A DNA stretch of 64,000 bases from Tupaia tana (lineage: Eukaryota; Chordata; Mammalia; Scandentia; Tupaiidae), in the NCBI GenBank assembly GCA_026018925.1, contig JAKSZU010000004.1, positions 107,788,498-107,852,497 on the forward strand. Direction: 5' to 3'. Each line of letters begins with the position of its first letter. The first letter of the stretch is position 1. Under the pieces are notes generated by a model. The model searched no databases and was not told where the DNA came from. It saw only the letters and a list, made by a program, of their open reading frames with translations. Made by a program: the position numbers and the translations under genes. Positions 31,637 through 41,836 of this stretch are shown here, one piece after another.

Positions 31637-31893
31637 TTTTTTTCTAATTGCCTAAAGCGTGCAAGTGCTTATCAGACCAAAGCAGAAAGACAGAGAAGAC
31701 AGAGAGGGAAGCAAGAAAGCACCCTTGCACCATGAGGGACAGACATGCCGCAGCCCCTTCTCCATTTCTCCATCCTGTCAGGCTTTGGAGCACACACCTA
31801 GCCCCGCGTGTTGATCGAGCTGTGAGCGCCAGGTCTTAAACCTGTCAGTGTGTGGGATCTGGCTACCTTAACAGTAGGCCTATGAGGCCAGCC
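31637..31893 (-). mobile_element. A-long SINE, diverged
   Basis: GAAAGACAGAGAAGACAGAG, CGCAGCCCCTTCTCCATTTC, TGGAGCACACACCTAGCCCC and a decayed head. Similar in type to the old copies at 46,660 and 58,468. Confidence 0.75.
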
Positions 31894-31967
31894 TCAACAT
31901 CTAATTTTTAGGAATCATGTTTACGATAAACTTTTTGTAGATAATCTGCTAGATTAAGAATACTCCC

Positions 31968-32161
31968 TGCTGGAGTCAACAGGTGGCCTGGTACTGAAGG
32001 CCCTGGACTCCCAGGGCCTACCGTGGTTTAAGTCCCGGATCTGGCGGCTTGCTTTCTCACTCCCCCTGCCCCTGTGTCTGTCTCTCTCTGGTGAATGTAT
32101 GTGCCCTATAACAAATACGATAATAATAATAAATTTAATTAATTTAAAATTCTTTTAAAAA
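31968..32161 (+). mobile_element. A-short SINE with CCCTATAACAAA end
   Basis: GAGTCAACAGGTGGCCTGGT head, CT block, TGTGCCCTATAACAAATACG tail. TACTCCCT flanks both sides (31960-31967, 32162-32169). Confidence 0.88.
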
Positions 32162-32227
32162 GTACTCCCTTCTTATCCTAATTTATTAAAAAAAAAAAAA
32201 AATTTAAGCATGATGCTGAAGGGTTTT

Positions 32228-32481
32228 TTTTTAGAAAGAATTTTTTTTTTTGGTATAAGGCACGCGCGCTCACCAGAGAGATGGAGACACAGAAAGTGAG
32301 AAATCGCCCCCGAGGGTGGATGGCCATGCTGCAAGCCCTTCTTTTCCATTATCCTCTCAGGATTCTGAACATGCACGCACATGCAACCAGCATGAGTTCC
32401 AAGTCGCCAGGTTCAGGACTTGAACCGTGGTCAGCTATGTCAGAGTCCAGCGATGCAACCATTTCACCATCTACTGGTCCC
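32228..32481 (-). mobile_element. A-long SINE
   Basis: GGTATAAGGCACGCGCGCTC, CGCCCCCGAGGGTGGATGG and a head ending CATCTACTGGTCCC. Fairly CpG-rich, intermediate toward A-young. Confidence 0.9.
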
Positions 32482-32847
32482 ATGGATGCTGGGTTTTATT
32501 ACACATCTATTAAAATAATATCATTTTTTCCTTTATGCCACTAACATGTGCAATTTTATTGATATTTTCATATTACAGCAACCTTGTGTTAATAAAATAA
32601 ACTAAACTCAGTCATACTATGTGCTTTATATATTTCAGGATTTGGATGGCTAGCAGTATTTTTTTAGGATTTCTGCATTTATGTTTATAAGAGAGATGGG
32701 TCTATCTTTTTTTCATATTGTCCTTATTGACTATTGATATCAAGGATATTTCAGTAATAATGTATTTTTTATTTTTCTAATATGCTGAAAGAATATATGC
32801 AAGATTGATATTCTGGGGATTTTTTTGGTGTTAAGAATTTCAGTAGT

Positions 32848-32939
32848 GAGGCTGGCAGGTGGCATGATGGTTAAGGGCACTGGACTCCCAACATGGCCAA
32901 CTGCGGGTCAAGTCCCAGACCTGACAGCTTACTTTCTCA

Positions 32940-32991
<52 letters not shown>

Positions 32992-33090
32992 CTTTCTCAC
33001 TCTCTCATTTTTCTCACCCTGTCCCTCTCTGGTCAAATTAAAATAAGTAAGTAAGTAAATAAATAAATAAAGTAATTCTTATTAAAGAAA
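32848..33090 (+). mobile_element. A-short SINE with expanded CT block
   Basis: Perfect 15-bp duplication AAGAATTTCAGTAGT at 32833-32847 and 33091-33105. GAGGCTGGCAGGTGGCATGA head; the CT block is about 25 units (32,940-32,989) and CTTGCTTTCTCACT occurs again after it. Confidence 0.94.
32940..32989. repeat. (CT)n microsatellite inside a SINE
   Basis: Perfect CT run in the CT-rich block of the host element. Confidence 0.94.
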
Positions 33091-33504
33091 AAGAATTTCA
33101 GTAGTAAAGCAATCTGTGCTTGTAGCTTCTTTTGTGGGAAAGTCTTCAATTGCAGATTAGATTTCTTAAATAGCTACAGGACTATGCCAACTCTCATTTT
33201 CTTTCTGTGGTCATTTTTATAAATTCAGTTTACTAGAAAACTTTCACTGCATTATTGGCAAATGTATTCCTAATATTCTCTTCTTAGTTGCCACAGAATG
33301 TAATCAATAAACCTTTCCCAAAGTCCTAATAGTGTTATTTGTACCATCTTCCTTTACCTCTTGATCAGTTTTCCTAGTAATTTGCCCATTATATTAGGCT
33401 TTTAAAATGTCTAACCTATGAATTATTGAGAGAAACATGTTAAGAATCTCTGCTTAAGATTGAGTGTTCATTTTCTTTTTGTAGCTTTAAAAATACTTTG
33501 TTTT

Positions 33505-33763
33505 GGGCCAGCAGGTGGCAAGGCAACTAAGCTGCCTGACTCCCACATGGCTGACTGCAGTTCGAGTCCCAGACATGGTGGTTTGAAAATCATGCTGAGC
33601 ACATGTGCGTGAATACCCCTAATCCAGAGAGAACAGAGAAGGATTACAGTATGGCCATAGCCTATAGGGGGAGATTTATCACTTTTCCTCTCAGTCTCCA
33701 TTTCTCTCCAGTGAGCACACATGCCCTATTGGCAAAAACCTTAAAAAAACAAACAAACAAAAA
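33505..33763 (+). mobile_element. A-long SINE
   Basis: GGGCCAGCAGGTGGCAAGGC head, AGTTCGAGTCC B box, GAAAATCATGCTGAGCAC and CCCTATTGGCAAAAACC with an AAAC-rich tail. Confidence 0.9.
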
Positions 33764-33830
33764 AGTGTGTGTGTATATATGTGTGTGTGTATATATGTGT
33801 GTGTGTGTGTATATACACATATATATACTT
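33764..33830. repeat. (GT)n / (AT)n mixed microsatellite
   Basis: GTGTGTGTATATATGTGTGT pattern directly after the SINE tail. Confidence 0.92.
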
Positions 33831-33911
33831 TTGCGCATGCAAACTTAAACAACTAGATATCTATCTGGAAGAAATTTTGTTGGATTTATATCTTAAGTAC
33901 ATATTAAGATG

Positions 33912-34173
33912 AAAAAATTTTTAAAAGTATTTACCACAGAGCACATGTGCTCGCCAGAGACAGAAAGAGACAAGGAGAAAGAAAATGAGAACCCCACCCC
34001 CTCAGTGGGGGATGGCCACTCTGCAATCCCTTCTCCTCCACTCTCTTCTTGGGATTTTTGGCATCCCTGCCTGCATGCCCTGCATGAGTTTCAAGTCTCG
34101 GAGTCTGGGACTTCGACCACACGCAGCCATGTGGGAGTCCTCCATCTTAACCACCATGCTACCTGCTAGCCCC
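33912..34173 (-). mobile_element. A-long SINE
   Basis: TTTACCACAGAGCACATGTG, CAATCCCTTCTCCTCCACTC, CCTGCATGAGTTTCAAG and a head ending CTACCTGCTAGCCCC. Confidence 0.88.
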
Positions 34174-34356
34174 AAAATAACCAATGTTTTAAATGTTATA
34201 GAAATGATAGAGTCATTGCTATATAACCTTCTTGTGGAAGTCTTTTGAACTGTTCCAAAAAACTTGCAAGTCCTAAAATAAAATATTTATAAATTTGACT
34301 ATATAAAATAAAACTTGTCTGAGTGGGATGAATGGTCTAAGTAAAAATCACAGGAT

Positions 34357-34622
34357 GGGACCAGCAGTTGGCATAATGTCTATGTCACTGGACTCCCATG
34401 TAGTTGACCGCAGTTCTAGCCCTGGACCCGGTGGCTTAAACTCATGCCAGGCACGTGTGCGTGCGTACCCAAGATCCCAAGAGGAGAATGGAGGAGATGC
34501 AGCGTGGCTATCCCCCCTGGGGGGGGGGGGGGTGATTTCTCGCTTTCTGTCTCTTTGTCTCTCTCCACCTTCTGGCGAGCACACATGCCCTATGGCAAAA
34601 ACCTCTCCAAAAAAAAAAAAAA
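34357..34622 (+). mobile_element. A-young SINE
   Basis: GGGACCAGCAGTTGGCATAA head, CCAAGAGGAGAATGGAGG (short deletion before GCAGCGTGG), a 13-G run, and CTATGGCAAAAACCTCTCC. AAAATCACA recurs at both ends. Confidence 0.92.
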
Positions 34623-34767
34623 ATCACAAGGTGAATGAAATGACATACTAGAAAATGCATTTGCAAATCAGATCACACACACACACCTCTAAAACATAAA
34701 AAGATTTTATAAATCAATAGCAATATTATAAAAGAGGGCAAAGGGTATAAGTAGCTCATTCTGAAGG

Positions 34768-34985
34768 GAATACAGAGGCCAGGTGGCAGAGTAGCAATGC
34801 ATTGGACCCACATGGAAAGGTCATGAGATCGTGTTCTAGCACTTCCCTGTGCCAACCACCATGAGCCGGACTGGCTAAAATGGCAGGTGCAGTGAAAGGG
34901 GGCTGGATCACAGCACGAAACCCTTGTCTCTCTCTCTCTTCCTCTCTCTCTCTCAGGAGAAATACATAGATTAGCTTTTAAAAGA
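34768..34985 (+). mobile_element. Family C chimeric SINE
   Basis: AGGCCAGGTGGCAGAGTAGC and GCATTGGACCCACATGGAAA form the head, then GAGCCGGACTGGCTAAAATG, GGGCTGGATCACAGCACGAA, CT block and CAGGAGAAATACATAG. The GGATCACAGC block aligns with the 7SL-like part of 43,243. Confidence 0.7.
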
Positions 34986-35335
34986 GGAAATACATGTGAC
35001 TTAAATCTAGGTTACCATACTCAACCTACTCATAATATGACAAATACAAATTTAATTTTTTAAACCTGAGATCTTTGTTTGTTTGGTTTTTTACCCATCA
35101 GTTTGTCAAAGATCATAAAGATGTTATATCACTCATTTATTGAGTGGGGAGGAAAACAGATACTCTCAAACACTAATGGTGCAATTCAAAATCGATACAA
35201 CCTCCATGGAGGACAATTTAATATGTTAATATCAATTTAAATTAAAACTCTCTATTACCCAGTAATTCCAAATTTAGGAATGTATCATATGTACCTGCGC
35301 ATATGTAAAATGAGGTGTTTAAAACTATTAATTGT

Positions 35336-35588
35336 GGGCCACCAGGTGACATGGTGGTTAAGGCACTGGACTCCCACATGGCCAACCAAGGTTCAAGTCC
35401 TGGACCTGATGACTTGAAAATCACACTGGGTGAATGCACATGTATGCCTAGAATTCCAAGGGGAGAATGGAGGAGAAGGGATTGAAGTGTGGCCATCGCC
35501 ACTAAAGGGAAGATTTCTCACTTTTCCTCTCTGTCTCTTTCCAACAAGAGCACTCACTATCTGGCAAAAACCTAGGGGGAAAAAAATC
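35336..35588 (+). mobile_element. A-long SINE
   Basis: GGGCCACCAGGTGACATGGT head, GGTTCAAGTCC B box, GGGGAGAATGGAGGAGAAGG and CTATCTGGCAAAAACC. Confidence 0.9.
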
Positions 35589-35667
35589 AGTGCTTGCTTC
35601 ATAGGGCACATCCTAAAACCGAAGCATGGCCTCTGAGCAAGGGTCACACCAAATTCTTCCTTTCTTG

Positions 35668-35880
35668 TCTTTAAGTTTATTTATCCCATGAGTGAGACAG
35701 GCACCCCGCCAGGTCCCAATGCTAAAACCTGCCTCCGGTTTCCACCAGCCCCAGACCATGGCACACCATGCCCACGCTGCTCAGGAAGGTCTATGGACCT
35801 GCACCAGCTCCCTGTCCCTGAGTCTGCCTCACAGAGTGTCATGTCTTACCACTGCACCATCGGGCCCCACCAGTCAAATC
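35668..35880 (-). mobile_element. Family C chimeric SINE
   Basis: AGTTTATTTATCCCATGAGT tail side, ACCATGGCACACCATGCCCA, GGTCTATGGACCTGCACC and a head ending ACCATCGGGCCCC. The central 7SL-like block is more decayed than in 58,973. Confidence 0.6.
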
Positions 35881-36135
35881 CTAAAAGCATTCCATATTTT
35901 GCTTTCCTTTGTTAATGTTTATATAGGGACACTGAGGCTCCACTAAGTGAAATGACACCCAATAAAGGTCCTTTTGACTTCAAACTCCACCCCGAGTCTT
36001 TCTCCTCTCCTAAAAAATTATTCACTGCAACATTGTTACAAAGAAATTTAGAGCTGGCCTTATTTTCTACCTTTGAAAAGTTTAAACAAATTATGATTTC
36101 CTATTTTTAAAAAAATGAGAGAAAATTTACTTGTC

Positions 36136-36387
36136 TAGGGAACAGCAGTTAGCATAATGGCTATGTCGCTGAACTCCCATGTAGTCAACCACTGTTCGAG
36201 TCTCGGACCCTGTGGCTTAAACTCATGCCGGGCATATGTGCGTGTGTGCCCAATATCCCGAGAGGAGAATGGAGAAGAGATTTGTGGCCATCCTCCCTGG
36301 GAGATGATTTCTCACTTTCTATCTCTCTGTCTCTCTCTGTCTCTCTAGCGAGTGTACATGCCCTATAGCAAAAACCTCTCAAAAAAA
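36136..36387 (+). mobile_element. A-young SINE (left arm of an inverted pair)
   Basis: GGGAACAGCAGTTAGCATAA head to ATAGCAAAAACCTCTC. Perfect 14-bp duplication AAAATTTACTTGTC at 36122-36135 and 36388-36401. A short deletion lies at GAAGAGATTTGTGGCC. Confidence 0.94.
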
Positions 36388-36422
36388 AAAATTTACTTGT
36401 CAAAAGCAGTTCTTCTGTTTTT

Positions 36423-36448
36423 TTTTTTGTTTTTTTTTTGTTTGTTTG

Positions 36449-36479
<31 letters not shown>

Positions 36480-36727
36480 GGTTTTCGCTGTAGGGCACGT
36501 GCGCTCGCCAGACAGACAGAGAGAGACAGAGAGACAGAAAGCGAGAAATCACCCCCCAGGGGGGATGGCCACGCTGCAATCCCTTCTCCTCCATTCTCCT
36601 CTCGGGATCTTGGGCACGCATGCACACGCGCCCGGCATGAGTTTTAAGCCACTGGGTCAGGGACGTGAACCGCAGTCGACTACGTGGGAGTCCAGCGACA
36701 TAGCCATTACGCTAACTGCTGGTTCCC
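36423..36727 (-). mobile_element. A-young SINE (right arm of an inverted pair)
   Basis: Perfect 19-bp duplication AAGCAGTTCTTCTGTTTTT at 36404-36422 and 36728-36746. Body GGGCACGTGCGCTCGCCAGA, CACCCCCCAGGGGGGATGG, GGCACGCATGCACACGCGCC. Long T/G-interrupted tail of about 50 bases. Confidence 0.96.
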
Positions 36728-36746
36728 AAGCAGTTCTTCTGTTTTT

Positions 36747-37112
36747 GATTGGGCCCAGCTACTTCATCCATTCTCATTTTCTGTTGGAGAAAGGAGTTGT
36801 GTGAGAGCAAGGAAGGGTTGGCCGATGGAGGAGAATATTTTAGAAACGTCATGTCTGCATCCTCCTGAGCAAGAAGGTTTGGATAATTCCTATTTGCATT
36901 TCCAATGTTCCATGTCCTAAAGTCCAATTACTAGAAAGAATATAGGTGAAAATACCATAGGTACAAATGAGAATGTCTGTTGTATATACTGTAAAGTTAA
37001 CTAAACCAGAGAGAGCGCTTTTTACTTTTTTTAATCTGACCAACAGTAAGAAATATATTCTATGTCGTGACCCAAAACATGAATACATTTCTTTTAAAAT
37101 AAAATAAAAACT
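36747..37112. other. No firm feature
   Basis: Last part (ACCAACAGTAAGAAATATAT, GTCGTGACCCAAAACATG) looks like an old transposon remnant; the rest is unclassified. Confidence 0.35.
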
Positions 37113-37358
37113 GGGGGCAGCAGGTGGTGTAGTGGTTAAGGCGCTGGGCTCCCACATGGCCAACTGTGCTTCAAGTCCCAGATCTGGAGGCTTGAAACTC
37201 ACACCAGGCTCATGTGTGTGCACAAAATCCAGAGAGGAGAATGGAGGAGGGATTGCAGCATGGCCATCCTCCCAGAGAGTGCTTTCTCACTTTCTCTACC
37301 TCTGTCTCTCCAGTGAGTGCATATGTCCCATAGCAAAAATCTCTCTAAAAAACAAACA
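37113..37358 (+). mobile_element. A-long SINE
   Basis: GGGGCAGCAGGTGGTGTAGT head, GAGAGGAGAATGGAGGAGGG, CCATAGCAAAAATCTCTC and AAACAAACAG tail. Confidence 0.9.
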
Positions 37359-37980
37359 GAAAACTTACCTTACTCTATTTTCCTATTTAATTTGATATAA
37401 TATTTCCGTATTTTTTAAAAGGTTGTTATAATCCATGAATGAATAATGTCAACAAATCTGAAAAATGCTAACATAACCCAGAGTGTGATCTAGGAAATGT
37501 ATTAAGCCCACTGTATTTTTCTTCAGGACTTACTTTTCAACCACTCCAAATAAACATGCTCGTATTTAGAGACCGATGTTTGCTATGCAAACTCAGCTTC
37601 ACGACAGGAACCGGGCTTCCTTTCCAGCACTCACAAGGTCTTCCCCCATACATGCAGAAATCCTGGAACCACCAGTGAACTCAACTGATAGTGAAGCTAA
37701 AGCAAGGAGTAAGCTGTTTAAGATTGTATACAGATATATAGAGATGGATATCATTGCCACAGGGTCCATGCACTTTCCAGAGAGAGAAAGAGAAAAAGCA
37801 CCTCCCTCAGCCCCCGTGCCCACACAAGGTGATGGTGAGAATGGTCAGGGCAGGCCCACAAAGGCAAGCTGGTTTTCAGTGCAGAACCCTGAAAATGCTC
37901 AGGAAATACTACTTACTCTGAAGGCAGGCGTGGAGGCTGGTGTTAAAAGTACTGTTTAAACTTTTCCAAGGAGGAAAACT
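37359..37980. other. Mostly unclassified; possible SINE fragment
   Basis: CATTGCCACAGGGTCCATGC with GAGAGAGAAAGAGAAAAAGC at 37,750-37,830 may be a decayed minus-strand A-long fragment. An open frame of 127 codons (37576-37959) crosses it and is therefore not credible as a gene. Confidence 0.35.
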
Positions 37981-38093
37981 TAGCCTGTCAATATGTGCCG
38001 TTCAATATGGCTGCCACTAGTCTGATGTGGTTACTCACATTTAAATAAATGTACAGTAAATAAAATTCAAAACTCAGTTCAGTTTTTCTTATT

Positions 38094-38418
38094 TTTGCTT
38101 GTTTGTTTATTTATTTATTTATTTATTTATTGAGGAGTTTGTTGTTGTTGTTGTTGTTGTTGTTGGTTTTTTTTTTTTTTTTTTTTTTTGCTGTAGGACG
38201 CATGCACTCGCCAGGAAGACACAGAGAGACAGAAGAAGAAATCATCCCCCAGGGGAGATGGCCACACCGCAATCCCTTCTCCTCCATTCTCCTCTCGGGA
38301 TCTTAGGCACGCACGCAGATGTGCCTAGCATGAGTTTAAGCCACCGAGTCCGGGATTTGAGCCACAGTCAACTACGTGGGAGTCCAGCAACATAGCCATT
38401 ACGCCAAGTGCTGGTCCC
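38094..38418 (-). mobile_element. A-young SINE with complex tail
   Basis: The tail side holds (TTTA)6, (GTT)8 and T20 runs (38,100-38,190). Body: CTGTAGGACGCATGCACTCG, CACACCGCAATCCCTTCTCC; head ends GCCAAGTGCTGGTCCCC. Confidence 0.93.
38103..38190. repeat. (TTTA)n, (GTT)n and poly-T
   Basis: Three successive simple repeats inside the SINE tail. Confidence 0.93.
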
Positions 38419-38734
38419 CAGTTGTTCGGTTTTGCTAGTGGCTGCTCTATCAGGCAGTGTACAGGAATACTTCATCTTCACAGAACGATTGTATAGGACA
38501 ATGCTGCACCATCGCTACTGTCAGTCAATACAGCCAGAGCATCAGTGGACAAGGAACACCAGTTACGTGAAAGGTGAAGGTAAAATCTTGTTCTGAGAGA
38601 AGGGAAATTAAGAGAAGTTCCTCATGCTGAATAAGCCCTCTGCTTCCTTTTCACTCTAATGTCCATAATGCCACCATGAAAGCTTCTGTCCCTGGCACAA
38701 AATATGATGGTTTGTTCTTTGAAAAATGGATTTG

Positions 38735-38938
38735 TGGGCCAGCGAGGTGGCATAGTTTTAAGACCCTGGAGTCCATATGACCTAGTACACGGTCTGAGTC
38801 CTAGACCAGGAGGCTCGAAAAATCACACCAGGGGTATGACCAGCTTAAGTAGGCTGATAACAGGGGTGCATGCATGTAGCCCTAGATAACTGCGAGGCTG
38901 AGCCAGAGCATCTCAGCAACAAAAACATGTCAAAAATA
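38735..38938 (+). mobile_element. tRNA/7SL-like composite SINE
   Basis: GGGCCAGCGAGGTGGCATAG head, TGAGTCCTAGACCAGGAGGC, then GTGCATGCATGTAGCCCTAG and AACTGCGAGGCTGAGCCAGA. The latter matches a 7SL pattern (TGCATGCCTGTAGTCCTAGC ... GAGGCTGAG). It seems to be an A-type head fused to a 7SL-like body. Confidence 0.6.
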
Positions 38939-38946
38939 CCTCTCTT

Positions 38947-39213
38947 CGAAACCAGCAGTTGGCGTAATGGCTATGACGCTGGATTCCCACGTAGTTGACC
39001 GCAGTTCCAGTCTCGGACTCAGTGGCTTAAACTCACGCCAGGCGCGTGTGCGTGCATACCCAAGATCCTGAGAGGAGAATGGAGGAGAAGGGATTGAGGC
39101 GTGGCCATCCCCCTGGGGGGTGATTTCTCGCTTTCTGTCTCTCTGTCTCTCTCTGTCTGTCTGGCGAACGCACACGCCCTATAGCAAAAACCTCTCAAAA
39201 AAAAAAAAAAAAA
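38947..39213 (+). mobile_element. A-young SINE
   Basis: AAACCAGCAGTTGGCGTAAT head to ATAGCAAAAACCTCTC with an 18-A tail. CTCTCTTC flanks both sides. Confidence 0.93.
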
Positions 39214-39450
39214 AACTCTCTTCCTCTCACTCTTTTTTCTCTCATAAAAAAAAAAAACAAAGGATTAAAAATGTAAAAGCAAATATTACACTTAATATTT
39301 TCTAAGAAATAAGAGACATAAGTTTACGGGTGTGGGAAAAACACACTACAAAGTAATAATGAATAAGAAAGAGCTCTCAGGGATTAAAAATATAACAAAA
39401 ATAAAAGCTCAAAGAGAAGACTTGGAAGATTAAGTTAAGAATCATCTATG

Positions 39451-39716
39451 AGGCCAGCAGGTGGTATATTTGTTAAGCTGCTGGATTACCACATGCCCAA
39501 CTATGGTTCGAGTCCTGGACCCCAGGGACTTGAAACTCATGCCAGGTGCATATGCATGTGTCCCCAAAACCCCAAAAGGAAAATAGGGGAGAAGGAATTG
39601 CATCATGACCAATCCCTTGGTGGGTAATTTCTTACTTTCCTTTTCTCTATGTCTCCAGAGAGCGCATACACTATATAGAAAAAAACTCTATCAAATAAAT
39701 AAATTAAATTAAAAAA
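39451..39716 (+). mobile_element. A-long SINE
   Basis: GAGGCCAGCAGGTGGTATAT head, GGTTCGAGTCC B box, CCAAAAGGAAAATAGGGGAG and CACTATATAGAAAAAAACTC. Confidence 0.88.
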
Positions 39717-39903
39717 GAGGCCACTGAACCTAAGCCCAGATTAAGTAAGGAACCCTGGAAAGGTGTTCAAGAGGTTCCTAAAAGTGGTTCATAGATAGTT
39801 TTTGAAGTATATACAAATTCTCTCTGAAGAAAAATATCCTGTTTAGGTATCCAGGCTTTCTATACATTAAAATTCATCATGACCTCACAAGAATACCAAA
39901 GAT

Positions 39904-40166
39904 TGGGACCAGCAGTTAGCGTAATAGCTATGTCGCTGGACTCCCACGTAGTTGACCGTAGTTCGCGTCCCGTACCCGGTGGCTTAAAACTCATGCCGGG
40001 CGTGTGTGCGTGCGTGCCCAAGATCCCGAGAGGAGAATGTAGGAGAAGGGATTGTGGCATGGCCATCCCCCCTGGGGGGTGATTTCTTGCTTTCTGTCTC
40101 TCTGTCTCTCTCTGTCTGTCTGGCGAGCGCACATGCCCTATAGCAAAAACCTCTAAAAAAAAAAAA
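39904..40166 (+). mobile_element. A-young SINE
   Basis: GGGACCAGCAGTTAGCGTAA head, GTTCGCGTCCCGT, CGAGAGGAGAATGTAGGAG, ATAGCAAAAACCTC. GAATACCAAAGATT before and GAAATACCAAATATT after are a diverged duplication. Confidence 0.94.
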
Positions 40167-40316
40167 GAAATACCAAATATTTAAGAACATAAGCCTCTAT
40201 GACTGAGAATCAATTAATTCAACATACACATACAAAAAACAAACAAAAAAAATTTTGAATTTTGACTTCAAGAACTCCAGATATTAGCATTATCCTAACT
40301 GAAATATTATACATAT

Positions 40317-40318
40317 AC

Positions 40319-40364
<46 letters not shown>
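40317..40364. repeat. (CA)n microsatellite
   Basis: CA run of about 18 units with flanking CATACA variants. Confidence 0.93.
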
Positions 40365-40365
<1 letters not shown>

Positions 40366-40499
40366 CACACACAAATACATATAATTTTTTAACAAAGTAA
40401 AAGAGATGAAGTGGAAATAGAATAAATAAAGAAGTCAAAAGTAGTTATGCACTTTTAAATAAGAGTCAAACAAATTTCTCTCTTTCTTTCTTTTTCTTT

Positions 40500-40747
40500 T
40501 TCTTCCTTTTTTAGTTTTTATCCTTAGGGTGTGTGCATTTGCCAGAGAGAGACAGAGAAAGGAACAATGAGAAATCATCCTCCAGGGTGCATAGCCATAC
40601 TGCAATCCTTTCTCCTTTATTCTCTTCTCAGGATTTTAGACATGTATGCACATGCCCAAGTGATTTTTAAGTGCCAGGTTTTAGACTCAAACAATGGTTG
40701 TTCATGTGAGAATCCAGCACCTTAACCACCATGCCACCTGCTGGCCC
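40500..40747 (-). mobile_element. A-long SINE
   Basis: TTTATCCTTAGGGTGTGTGC, CAATCCTTTCTCCTTTATTC and a head ending CCACCTGCTGGCCC. Followed at 40,757-40,782 by an isolated 26-T run. Confidence 0.88.
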
Positions 40748-41219
40748 ATCACACATTTTTTTTTTTTTTTTTTTTTTTTTTAGAAATAAGAAGTTGGAAT
40801 CAAAAATGCAACAAATTTATCAAATAACGAATTTGATAAGTCTGAAAAGCGAATTAGTAAACTGGAAAATAAGTGTGTTGCAAATTAGTTAAGCCATAAC
40901 CAGACACGAGATGATAGAAGATTAGAAGTATAACAAATACAGTGTATGTTTCATTAGAAGTCAAGAAGTGCGGTATTGATAAAATGTAGAGGAGAAAATA
41001 TTTGAAGATATTTGCAGAACTGATAACAGACATGAATCCACTAATACAGGAAAATGGGTGAATAATAAGAAAACTATGTCAACATAGATTGTAATAAAAC
41101 TGTGGAATGTCAAAAACAAAGAAGCTTTGAACATACATAGAAAAAGTAGATTGCCAACAAAAGAACAAAGTTATATATATATATGTTTCTTTGTTTCTTT
41201 ATTTATTTTTTTGTTTTTG

Positions 41220-41498
41220 TGTTTTTTTTTTTTTTTTTTTTTTTTTTTTTGGAGAGGTTTTTGCTATAGGGTGTGTGCACTCACCAGAAAGACAGAGAGA
41301 GACAGAAAGTGAGAAATTGCCCCCCTCCCCAGGGGGCATGGCCATGCCGCAGTCCCTTCTCTTTTATTCTTCTCTCAGGCTTTTGGGCAAACATCCACAT
41401 ACACCCTGTGTGAGTTTAAGCCACCAGGTCCGGGATTCGAACCGCAGTCGACTACATGGGAGTTCAGTGACATAGCCATTAAGTCAACTGCTGATCCC
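41220..41498 (-). mobile_element. A-young SINE
   Basis: 28-T tail, GGAGAGGTTTTTGCTATAGG, CCGGGATTCGAACCGCAGTC and a head ending CAACTGCTGATCCC. B box in the ATTCGAACC form. Confidence 0.93.
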
Positions 41499-41650
41499 TT
41501 GTTTTGTGTTTTCAATGGCAGTTGCACATAAGCATGTCTATGATCCTAGCCAGCTTAGACAGGGATGAATTATAGTATGACTACATTCTTGGGGATGTCT
41601 CTCTCTCTTTCTCTCTCTCTGAAGAAAGAAATAAAGAAATACTTTTTAAA
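41499..41650 (+). mobile_element. Family C remnant (7SL-like half and tail)
   Basis: CATGTCTATGATCCTAGCCA, GGGATGAATTATAGTATGAC and a CT block with GAAGAAAGAAATAAAG tail. Only the second half of the element is present. Confidence 0.45.
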
Positions 41651-41836
41651 AACAATATCATTTTACTTCATAATAACATGTGCCTATAGAAGTTAAAGTA
41701 AAAATGTTCTCAAATTCTGAAAGTAAATTATTTCCAACCTTGAATTCTATACCCAACCAAACTACCTATCAACACTAAGGGTAATAATCAAAACCAAAGA
41801 TGTACACATATGAGATGTCAAAAAATTCCTTTCCAG

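Larger units (their letters stand above)
28441..33480 (-). mobile_element. Ancient L1, about 5 kb span, heavily interrupted
   Basis: Pieces lie in the correct 3'-to-5' order along the plus strand. At 28,457-29,780 are L1M-type 3' sequences (CCATTCATCTGTTGATGGGC, ATGGCTGAATAACATTCCAC). At 30,198-30,430 are further L1 parts (GTTTTGCTTTTCACATGAAG). At 30,540-30,919, minus-strand frames recall the ORF2 C-terminal region (IKIPTGYFEELHRLILK). At 31,890-33,470 are upstream ORF2-like antisense texts (GGCTAGCAGTATTTTTTTAG, GTGGGAAAGTCTTCAATTG). ORF2 is fully decayed. Later insertions sit at 28,906, 29,788, 30,005, 30,930, 31,138, 31,330, 31,637, 31,968, 32,228 and 32,848. Confidence 0.7.
34174..36122 (+). 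mobile_element. Old L1 3' region, interrupted
   Basis: GAAAACAGATACTCTCAAAC, CAACCTCCATGGAGGACAAT, CCCAGTAATTCCAAATTTAG and TTATTCACTGCAACATTGTT follow the L1ME/L1M 3' UTR order (ACTCTCATACACTG ... GCAATTCCACTTCTAGG ... TTGCAGCATTGTT). SINEs at 34,357, 34,768, 35,336 and 35,668 interrupt it. Its orientation is opposite to the L1 at 28.4-33.5 kb. Confidence 0.65.
37985..38500. mobile_element. Probable hAT-type (MER) DNA transposon remnant, split by a SINE
   Basis: TGCCGTTCAATATGGCTGCC, CTAGTCTGATGTGGTTACTC and, beyond the SINE, TTTTGCTAGTGGCTGCTCTA recall CAATAGCCACATGTGGCTAGTGGC-type repeat sequence. Family label uncertain. Confidence 0.5.

Noticed and set aside
36438-36804. Many open frames across the window share a similar peptide with TERDRETESEKSPP and IPSPPFSS text
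   Set aside because: They are translations of the A-type SINE in its reverse orientation. The likeness comes from the repeat, not from a protein family.
40757-40782. 26-T run as the tail of another SINE
   Set aside because: No SINE body is attached on either side apart from the complete element ending at 40,747, so it is listed only as a simple run.
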